Positions 27,427 to 33,565 of a stretch of DNA of 56,126 nucleotides are shown one piece after another. Within the stretch, counting starts at the first letter, position 1; every line of letters starts with the position of its first letter. The notes under the pieces were generated by a model. The model ran no database searches and was not told the DNA's origin. It saw only the letters and a list, made by a program, of their open reading frames with translations. Both the position numbers and the translations under genes were made by a program. This stretch comes from an uncultured Collinsella sp. (GTDB lineage: Bacteria > Actinomycetota > Coriobacteriia > Coriobacteriales > Coriobacteriaceae), in NCBI GenBank assembly GCA_958370325.1, contig CATXJW010000011.1, positions 1 to 56,126 of the forward strand, written 5' to 3'.

Positions 27427-27660
27427 CTATCTTTGGTTCTCTATTGTACTCAGCCATTTGAAATTGGAGTGCTGATTGCCCGGATTAATTCGTACCGGGA
27501 AGTTTTCTCTTTGACTTTGGGATTTCAGAAAGATGCTGATTAGCATGTGTTCTTCATTTTGCATGGTTGATTTCCGATCCCAACCGAACACATTGAGCGG
27601 ATCGAAATCGTCGGGCGAAAACGACGAGACGAGCCCGCGATACGGGTTCGCTTGCGTCAT
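27427..27660 (-). CDS. possible small hypothetical protein upstream of the PIN-like gene
   Basis: A 77-codon open frame (MTQANPYRGLVSSFSPDDFD...) with GGGGTGAT upstream of ATG 27660 and a stop 67 bp before the PIN-like gene in the same direction. No family is recognised, and the abrupt basic C-terminus suggests either a fragment or a spurious frame. Kept because position and a plausible ribosome-binding site would suit a small partner protein. Confidence 0.25.
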   Translation of the reverse strand: MTQANPYRGLVSSFSPDDFDPLNVFGWDRKSTMQNEEHMLISIFLKSQSQRENFPVRINPGNQHSNFKWLSTIENQR

Positions 27661-28167
27661 GGATGATCACCCCAACCACCCAAGCGCCCACCCGACAGGA
27701 TCGTCGCCAAACAAAGAATCAGGTGGGCGCCCGGGCGCATTCCTTGTTGGCTGAGACCATCATGGCAGCTGGCGAAAGGTATCATCGAAGGAGCGCGCAA
27801 GAAAGCACCCGTCTCCTTAACTGCCCAGAGCCAAGGAGGCGAACCATTCGCTTCTCCAGCAGACAGCAAAGTAACGCATCTATAGGAGCATGATGAAAAA
27901 GGGATCGCACGATGAGTTCAAGGATGGCGCCAAGACGATTGCAGCCATGGCTTATCCGCCAAATTCCACTATCGGAATCGCAATCTAAAATCATTGATTT
28001 CGATACTTTTCCGATTATTTGCCCATAATTCGCTATAAAACGACTCAGGGGCATTCCGCCAATACGGCGAGCCAAATACGTGATCTGGGAAACAGAATGC
28101 CGATGAGCAATACGGAATCGTTCTGTCGTTGGGTTTCCAGACCGAAGACGACATAAATGCGTTTACG
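27661..28167. other. gene-poor stretch in the accessory island
   Basis: About 500 bases with no supported gene. One inverted repeat, GCGCCCACC at 27684-27692 and GGTGGGCGC at 27722-27730, has a 29-base loop and no T-run. Base composition drops from GC-rich near 27700 to AT-rich near 28000, as expected at a junction of unrelated segments. Confidence 0.35.
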
Positions 28168-28701
28168 CTAAAGACAGAGCGGGGATCTACACTGTGTAGT
28201 ATTCCTTTGATCGCTAATGAAGACTTTCGAGAAAGAGAATGCGTACTCATAGAATTCGTCGTCGCTTTCCCATTCTTCCACATCTTCCGTCGTTGCTGGC
28301 CGCATGATGTATTGATCGCCCACAAACAAACGCGCAACAGTCATAAATTCCTCAAAGCTTGTAGTGGCGCCTCTAGCGTCAATGTAGTAGGATTTCCGAT
28401 TCCGGCTCACTTTGCAAAATGCATGGAACCCTATTTTGTTTTCTGTTTCCATTATGTAGAGAGGATATCCAAAGATATCTCGAAGGGCCAATGCAAAGCA
28501 ATTACACTCTCCTTGTAACAAGAAGCCGGCACAAGACCAAATAAAGGAAGCTTTTTCTTCTTCGTCATCCTCGTCTTTTGGGCATTCTGGCCTATCGGAG
28601 TAATCTATCCCAAATAAAATGTCTTGGCAATCTTCTTCGTTGTAATAGCCTTTGTGGCAGCCCCAACAATGAAATGACTTGTAATGACTATTCTCGTCCA
28701 T
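28168..28701 (-). CDS. hypothetical protein with papain-like Cys-His-Asp pattern
   Basis: A 177-residue protein not assigned to a family. The N-terminus has paired cysteines (HCWGCHKGYY) that could bind zinc. An acidic stretch (PKDEDDEEEK) follows, then GECNCFALALRD (C66, C68), IGFHAFCKV (H93) and SYYIDARG (D108). A Cys at the start of a helix, followed by His and Asp on strands in that order, is the pattern of papain-fold/NlpC-like proteins, so a protease, deamidase or amidase activity is possible. ATG 28701 with GGAAAAG upstream is preferred to ATG 28728. Low GC; neighbours are island genes. Confidence 0.5.
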   Translation of the reverse strand: MDENSHYKSFHCWGCHKGYYNEEDCQDILFGIDYSDRPECPKDEDDEEEKASFIWSCAGFLLQGECNCFALALRDIFGYPLYIMETENKIGFHAFCKVSRNRKSYYIDARGATTSFEEFMTVARLFVGDQYIMRPATTEDVEEWESDDEFYEYAFSFSKVFISDQRNTTQCRSPLCL

Positions 28702-28880
28702 CAGCTTTTCCGATTCCCAAATGATCAATAGCTTTCGCTGGCGTCTGTATTTTCAGATGCACAGCCACTGCTCAACTATACCAATCGCAAACCCCATACC
28801 CCGAAAACACTATTACTCGACACGGCTGTGCCAAGCATCATATTCACTACGAGCAATCTACTCATCTTTAAGCCGGCGCC

Positions 28881-29191
28881 TCATGTCTGCTCATCTTCAA
28901 TAGAGGTGACCAGTTTCGAGGCATGACCGTACATGCGGTCGACATCAAGCTTGCCGTCCTCCAACGGAATGAGCCCGTATGCATCTTCGAACCTGAAGAG
29001 AATCTCGAGGATATTCAGAACGCTGCCGAGCTCCACCTCGATAAATGCCTGGGGGTCAACTCCGATGACCTCGGCGATGTGCCCGAGCATCTCATCGCTG
29101 GCTGCCGTCTATCCAGCTCGTACAGGCGGATAGATGGCTCGCTGACCCCAATCTAGGGCAGATTCACGTATTCTAATGCCAACGCTCGCAT
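28881..29191 (-). pseudogene. broken XRE-family transcriptional regulator
   Basis: Three reading-frame pieces on the minus strand add up to one helix-turn-helix protein. MRALALEYVNLP runs from ATG 29191 into a stop; after a small deletion and frame change, IGVSEPSIRLYELDRRQPA gives the recognition-helix region; after another frame change, DEMLGHIAEVIGVDPQAFIEVE and the rest continues to the stop at 28881. The short 69-codon frame alone is therefore not a gene of its own but the C-terminal part of the remnant. At least two lesions make it non-functional. Confidence 0.75.
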
Positions 29192-29668
29192 CGATTTCCT
29201 CGCATCGATCCGAAACTTGCCAAGGAGCAAGAAATCCCCTGTCCAGCCTGCGGCAAGCCCTGCGATGAGAAACGATCGTCCAACACGCTGCATCCGCATA
29301 TCCTTCTGGAATTACAAGACGTTGTCGAGCGTCTCACCACCGGCCGCCAGAACGAGTCGCTAGCATCCATTCTGCGCTCCAGAGTTCGCCAAGGACGCCC
29401 CTTTCGGCCAGAACCCCCTGCACCATCTTCAGTCACGTCAGTAACGCAGAGAGCCCGCCACCAGCGCAAAGTCCGCGACACTTTTCGAAAACTCTTCTCC
29501 ACGATGTTTGGATCAAAGGTTGGAAAACTTTTCGAAAACTGGCCTCGGCGATCGCTTTCCACGTCGATTTCGCTTTCTCCCTTGCGCGATGACGGATCCC
29601 CTGCGTCCCTCGTGCCACAAGGCGTTGGGCAGAGGGCCCAACCCGAAACCGAAATGGGGCGATCATGA
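29177..29668 (+). pseudogene. startless open frame with CPxCG zinc-ribbon motif
   Basis: A 163-codon frame, open from the TAA at 29174 to a TGA at 29666-29668, with no ATG, GTG or TTG in the first two thirds. It reads DPKLAKEQEIPCPACGKPC followed by a basic low-complexity tail. Its stop overlaps the ATG of the next gene in the ATGA manner, as in a real operon. The best explanation is the 3' part of a gene that lost its 5' end when the neighbouring XRE remnant was formed. The tail includes two copies of ACTTTTCGAAAACT. Family unknown. Confidence 0.4.
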
Positions 29669-30003
29669 CTAGCAAATTGCAGGAACGCGCAATCGAGGCA
29701 GCAGCCGTATTCGTCGAGCGTCGCAGGTACGATGTCTTCGACAAGGCCTGGTCCCCCGAGGAGGGAATCTCGATCGATCTGGTTACCAGGGACGGAGACG
29801 ACGTGGTGCTCACCGACGTCGCCGCCTGCGAGGGAATCGACAAGGGCCTTCCCGAAGAGGATCCCGCCGGCTCCCGCCAGTGCATGGAGATCGCGGCCGC
29901 AAGATGGCTCGCGGAATGCTCCGACGACTTCGGAAACGTCGTCATCCGGTGTATTCGCTACGATAAAACTCGACACAAGTGTTCACTTTTACGCTACCAC
30001 TGA
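29665..30003 (+). pseudogene. degenerate YraN/UPF0102-like protein, C-terminally truncated
   Basis: A 112-residue frame resembling the YraN (UPF0102) restriction-endonuclease-like fold: RAIEAAAVFVERRRYDVFDKAW at the start, then ISIDLVTRDGDDVVLTDVAAC where active members have an EVK-type motif. The catalytic lysine position is Ala, and the end (CIRYDKTRHKCSLLRYH) departs from the family, pointing to truncation. Whether it is still translated is unclear; GGGGCGATC precedes the ATG, and it overlaps the upstream startless frame by 4 bases. Confidence 0.45.
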
Positions 30004-30049
30004 CAAGGGCCCTCCGCCGTTTTTAGCTAATTGGCGCACGCGCGCCGTG

Positions 30050-30079
30050 CGACAGCCGCCTCGGCAGGAGCGGCTGTCG
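30050..30079. other. strong hairpin downstream of the small hydrophobic peptide
   Basis: CGACAGCCGC and GCGGCTGTCG form a perfect 10-bp stem with a 10-nt loop. On the minus strand it follows the stop of the 19-residue peptide by 23 bases, after a smaller GCGGGC/GCCCGT hairpin. No T-run follows, so it may stabilise the mRNA end or pair with an antisense RNA rather than terminate cleanly. Confidence 0.5.
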
Positions 30080-30102
30080 TCATATTACGGGCCTAGAGCC
30101 CG

Positions 30103-30162
30103 CTATTTGCTCAGGATGACCAGGAAGGTCAAGAGAAGTAGGAGAAGGATGATCCTATCCAT
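30103..30162 (-). CDS. 19-residue hydrophobic peptide, candidate type I toxin
   Basis: A frame reading MDRIILLLLLLTFLVILSK, with AGGGGG seven bases before the ATG. One transmembrane helix flanked by charged ends is the typical form of type I toxin peptides (TisB/Ldr/Fst-like) that depolarise the membrane. The ribosome-binding site, exact start/stop context and following hairpins support a real small gene rather than chance. A LexA-box-like palindrome lies about 110 bp upstream. An antisense RNA would be expected but cannot be assigned from sequence alone. It could also be a harmless small membrane peptide. Confidence 0.55.
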   Translation of the reverse strand: MDRIILLLLLLTFLVILSK

Positions 30163-30270
30163 CAGACTACCCCCTGCCTTGTAGAACCGCGGCCCGGAAT
30201 ACAGCTGGCTTCGGAGAGCAAGGCAGAGGACGACACACCGCCGCGTCCAGCTAAAATTAAAACAGAAATA

Positions 30271-30300
30271 CGTACGCATGTTCGTGTTTTGTGGTACACT
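30271..30300 (+). promoter_or_regulatory. LexA-box-like palindrome with extended -10
   Basis: CGTACGCATGTTCG (30271-30284) differs by one base from the Gram-positive SOS box CGAACN4GTTCG. Eleven bases on is TGG-TACACT, an extended -10 (30292-30300), which places the box over the -35 region. The promoter points into the structured RNA and rhuM. The box is palindromic, so it could also act on the minus-strand peptide gene. Confidence 0.45.
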
Positions 30301-30309
30301 ATCTTTACC

Positions 30310-30458
30310 AAGACAGGGTGAAAGTCGCTTCGGAGGCCCCCAATGGTACGAAGCGCCGACGCCGCGGATCCCCGCTGCCCCGACCCTGGCTTAGCCGGCG
30401 CACGCGACGCCGGCTGACCGGCGGGATGCCGGTTGATGCTACGTAATACCGGCATGTT
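30310..30458 (+). ncRNA. highly structured RNA candidate (HEARO/omega-RNA-like)
   Basis: Several perfect stems follow each other: CAGGGT 30314-30319 with ACCCTG 30383-30388, closing a junction; inside it CGCTTCG 30326-30332 with CGAAGCG 30349-30355, and GCGG 30364-30367 with CCGC 30372-30375; then GCCGGCG 30394-30400 with CGCCGGC 30408-30414; then ACCGGC 30417-30422 with GCCGGT 30428-30433. The last arm can pair instead with ACCGGCAT 30448-30455. The order of stems and the GGTGAAAGTC and GCCGAC elements remind me of HEARO/IscB omega RNAs, but no iscB gene is present, so this assignment is tentative. No protein is encoded here. Confidence 0.5.
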
Positions 30459-30521
30459 GAAACCACTCGTCCTCCGGCGTGCGGATCATAGCATGTCGAC
30501 TAAACCGAAGGGGCATACATC

Positions 30522-31466
30522 ATGGACAATTCCAACGCAAGCCAGCAGATCGCTTTGTACGAGGACCCCGACCACGCAGTCCACCTTGACGTGCGCGTCG
30601 ACGGCGATACGGTCTGGCTAACCCAGCAGCAGATGGCGACGTTGTTCGGGCGCGGAGTGCCGACTATCTCCAAGCACATTCATTCCGCAGCAAAGGAAGA
30701 GCTTGCCGGAATTCGAACTATTTCATTTTTTGAAATAGTTCGCTTAGAGGGAACAAGAACGGTCAAACGTCAGGTCGAGCACTACAACCTCGACATGATC
30801 ATCTCGGTTGGCTACCGCGTGAAGTCTCAGCAGGGCGTGTACTTCCGCCGGTGGGCAAATGGCGTGCTCAAGCAGCATCTACTCCAGGGATACTCCATCA
30901 ACCAAAAGAGACTCGAGGCGCTCGGAACGGTCTTCAAGGTCCTCGAGAGGTCGAGTACTCCGGAACTCTCCGGTGCGGCAGAAATTCTACAGAAGTACCT
31001 TCCGAGCCTGACTCTGCTCGATGAATACGACACGGGAAGGATGAAGGCGCCCCAGGGCAACGAGCCCAACTGGGAGCTCGGTTACACCGAAGCCCTCGAA
31101 GTCGTCCGCAGCCTACCGTTCTACTCGTCGTCCACTCTGTTCGGACGAGAGCGGGACAACCAGTTCGCCGGAATCATCAGCGCCCTCTATCAGGGCTTTG
31201 GCGACCAAGACCTATATCCCTCCGTTCAAGCAAAGGCCGCCAACCTTCTCTACCTCGTAGTGAAGGACCATCCATTCTTGGATGGCAACAAGCGCTCTGC
31301 AGCGGCGCTCTTCATTCACTTCCTCGATAAGAACGGAGTTCTCAGAGACGGAGAGAGACTCCGCGTGGAGGGCAACGCGCTCGCGGCCATGACGCTCATG
31401 ATTGCCCTCTCTGACCCAAGCGAGAAAGACTCCATGGTTACGCTGGTGGAGAATTTCATCGCGTAG
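30522..31466 (+). CDS. rhuM: RhuM-Fic/Doc fusion protein
   Basis: A 314-residue protein. Residues 20-130 are the RhuM/DNA-binding-like domain (VDGDTVWLTQQQMATLFGR, YNLDMIISVGYRVKS, FRRWANGVLKQHL). Residues 180-310 are a Fic/Doc domain with HPFLDGNKR at 250-258. The Lys at the GNKR position follows Doc and RhuM members rather than AMPylating Fic enzymes (GNGR). Fic/Doc proteins modify target proteins with phosphate or nucleotide groups. The role of RhuM fusions is not settled, although they recur in pathogenicity and defence islands. The upstream AAGGGGCATACATC gives a workable ribosome-binding site. No antitoxin gene is adjacent. Confidence 0.85.
   Translation: MDNSNASQQIALYEDPDHAVHLDVRVDGDTVWLTQQQMATLFGRGVPTISKHIHSAAKEELAGIRTISFFEIVRLEGTRTVKRQVEHYNLDMIISVGYRVKSQQGVYFRRWANGVLKQHLLQGYSINQKRLEALGTVFKVLERSSTPELSGAAEILQKYLPSLTLLDEYDTGRMKAPQGNEPNWELGYTEALEVVRSLPFYSSSTLFGRERDNQFAGIISALYQGFGDQDLYPSVQAKAANLLYLVVKDHPFLDGNKRSAAALFIHFLDKNGVLRDGERLRVEGNALAAMTLMIALSDPSEKDSMVTLVENFIA
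30714..30742. repeat. perfect 12-bp inverted repeat inside rhuM
   Basis: CGAACTATTTCA and TGAAATAGTTCG are separated by TTTTT, all within coding sequence for RTISFFEIVR. A hairpin this perfect in a coding region is unusual and could pause ribosomes, stop transcription early or mark a past small insertion. Confidence 0.85.
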
Positions 31467-31585
31467 CGCCTTCGCCCGAGCACCAGAATCGACGTTCCTT
31501 CATATAGCAGATGCAAACGAGGAAAGGGTCATCAAAGTAAGGCACCGTCATGGCGAGGGAGGTGCCGCAATGAGTCGTTCCATGA

Positions 31586-31635
31586 AAAGCCATATAAGCC
31601 TACAATTGTCATCAGATGTAGGCTTATATGGCTTT
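31586..31635. promoter_or_regulatory. abiEi: 19-bp perfect inverted repeat upstream of abiEi
   Basis: AAAGCCATATAAGCCTACA and its exact complement are separated by 12 bases, ending 16 bases before the abiEi ATG. AbiEi antitoxins are known to repress their own promoter by binding inverted repeats, so this is a likely operator. No T-run, so not a normal terminator. Confidence 0.65.
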
Positions 31636-31650
31636 CGAGGGGAGGTCGGC

Positions 31651-32192
31651 ATGGTGATCACCTACCGGGAGGCGCTGGCTGAACTCGGGAGCAGGTACCG
31701 CGTTCGCAAGGCGGTGTCGGAAGGGACGCTCCACCCCGTCGGCCGAGGGATGTACTCGACCAACCGGGACGAGGACGCCCTCGCCGTGATCGCGAAGCGC
31801 TACCCGGGGGCATCCTGACCGGGCAGACCGCGCTCTACGCCCACGGGCTCGTGACCGCGCCCCCCGACCGGATCGACCTGGCCACGAAGCGCGGTGGGAC
31901 CAAGATACGCGACGCCGCCGTGCGCCAGCACTTCATCCCGGAGGGATGGCTGGGCGTCGGGAGGTCGACCGTCTCGGTGGACGGGACCGAGCTTGCCGCT
32001 TACGACCCCGAGCGCATGCTCCTCGAGCTCATGCGCTCGCGCAACAAGCTGCCCTACGACCTCTACCGGGAGGCCGTCGCCTCGTTCCGCAGGCGGTCGG
32101 AGCGGCTGGACATATACAGGCTGCAGGACTACGCGGAGGCAATCCCGCACGGCGAGGCACACCTCGAGCGCGCCATGGAGGAGGTATTCTGA
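31651..32192 (+). pseudogene. abiEi: AbiEi-type antitoxin, frameshifted
   Basis: Two frames make one protein. From ATG 31651 (GGAGG upstream), VITYREALAELGSRYRVRKAV and the winged-helix-like GTLHPVGRGMYSTN lead into RYPG and a stop. The next frame resumes at ILTGQTALYAHGLVTAPP and runs to a TGA at 32190. The break is at a G5 run (31806-31810); one extra G would restore a single frame. AbiEi is the antitoxin and autorepressor of type IV AbiE phage-abortive systems. A homopolymer slip may be a true mutation, phase variation or a sequencing error. Confidence 0.75.
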
Positions 32193-32842
32193 TGGACCTG
32201 AACGAGATGAGGGCGCGCTACGAGCGCGAGGAGGGCTACTCCTGCCTCAACGCGACCGCGCGCGTCTGCCAGGACGTGATCCTCTCGAAGCTGGCGGCAT
32301 CCGGCATGCGCGACCGAGTGACGGTCAAGGGAGGGGTCCTGATGTGCGCGCTGTCGGGGAGCGGGCGCCGCGCAACCCAGGACATAGACCTCGACTTCGT
32401 GCGGTACCCGATGACCGACGCCTCCATTCGCTCCTTTGTGTCCGCCCTCTCGAACCTCGGCGACGGCGTAACCGTCCGCATCGCCGGCGAGATAGAGGAG
32501 CTGTCGCAGCAGGACTACAAGGGCAGGCGCGTCAACCTCAAGGTCAGCGACGGGCGCAGCACGTTCGACACGAAGCTCGACCTGGGGGTCCACGCGAGCG
32601 CCGCGATGGAGCAGGACGAGCTGTGGTTCGACGTGGCACACCGGCAGGAGGGCGTCTGCCTGCTTGCGAACTCGAAAGAGCAGGTGTTCGCCGAGAAGCT
32701 CAAGTCCCTGCTGCGCCACGGCATCCGAACGGCCCCGGAAACTCGTTTCATGGAGCGTTTCATGGAAAATCCCCCTAATCTAGCAACGGTTCAGAGTCTA
32801 CTAGATTGGGGGGACGCGAGCCAAGTCGACAAGGGCAGTTAA
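32192..32842 (+). pseudogene. abiEii: AbiEii-type nucleotidyltransferase toxin, C-terminally truncated
   Basis: A frame of 216 residues whose ATG overlaps the abiEi stop (TGATG). The nucleotidyltransferase core is clear: VTVKGGVLMCALSG, RRATQDIDLDF (metal-binding acids), then LQRE-type conserved features such as RVNLKVSDG and KLDLGVHAS. After LLRHGIRT (about 32730) the family's usual RYKDLYD-type lysine/aspartate region is missing, and unrelated sequence runs to the stop. AbiEii adds nucleotides to RNA targets to arrest growth; without the C-terminal part and with a broken antitoxin, the pair is probably inactive. Confidence 0.75.
32766..32813 (-). terminator. hairpin at the junction between AbiEii and the AAA remnant
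   Basis: CCCCCTAATCTAG 32771-32783 pairs with CTAGATTGGGGGG 32801-32813 (one G-T wobble). On the minus strand it is followed by ATTTTCC, so it probably ended transcription of the AAA-ATPase gene whose tail lies just to the right. Confidence 0.55.
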
Positions 32843-32865
32843 CCGGCGGCTATTCATGCCTCGAT

Positions 32866-33339
32866 TTAGAACCGCTCGAGAATCTCCGCAGCGTTCTCTC
32901 GCAGATAGATATCTAGGTCTGGCACGGCAAACTGCACGTAGCCCCTCTGCGGAGCTTGAATAACCTCTCTTTGAAGCAGCTTAGCCCTAATAGAGCTGAC
33001 CTCATTGGTCTTTTTACCCATGCGTTTGGCAATCTCAGATGATTTGGACTGCTGCTTATCCTCGCACATGGCCAAAAGGTATTTGATATCGTTGAGTCCC
33101 AGTCCAGAAATCGCGGGCTCGTGAACAACATCGTGAAAACGAGCCTCTGCCAGCGCAATGCCCTCGATAACATCGCGCTCGCTCACGTTGGCACTTTTGA
33201 CGCGATGCAAGTTGGCGCGCTGCCAAATGGAGTAACCGACCAGTTGCACCAGATAGGCATAGCCCTTAGTGGCCTTAGCGGCTCTCGACAGCAGATCGTC
33301 CTCTATGGTCAAACCAGTCGCGACAAAGCTATCGCCCAT
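32866..33339 (-). pseudogene. C-terminal remnant of an AAA ATPase
   Basis: A 157-residue frame matching only the lid and winged-helix end of prokaryotic AAA_16-like ATPases: LLSRAAKATKGYAYLVQLVGYSIW, then a helical stretch and a wHTH (SSEIAKRMGKKTNEVSSIRAKLLQREVIQ, quoted in part). Walker A and B regions are absent, and the frame meets a TAG a few codons before the first ATG. So the 5' half has been deleted. Confidence 0.75.
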
Positions 33340-33565
33340 AGAGAGAGCCGCCTCTACTTGTTTACCTTTCTAGGGATCGGTTAACAGTCAATCATCGTTT
33401 CAATAATTGTCGCAGACTATATCGAATAATATCGAGCTGTATAAGCTTGTATAAACTTATCGCGAAAGTATCGATCTTTCGTAATTTGTCTTAATAAGTA
33501 GTCCAACATTGTTTTCTTCCAAGCTCATAGCGAAAGAAAGTTAGGGACTCCTAAAAACCATTGAC

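Noticed and set aside
27684..27730. Inverted repeat GCGCCCACC/GGTGGGCGC as a terminator or att site
   Set aside because: 29-base loop, no T-run and no matching copy seen at the other island border.
29173..29976. 267-codon minus-strand frame
   Set aside because: No family features; the plus strand has the ATGA-coupled zinc-ribbon and YraN-like frames instead.
30301..30480. Cobalamin or other metabolite riboswitch
   Set aside because: The GC-rich stems first suggested one, but the conserved B12-box elements are not present and the downstream gene is not metabolic.
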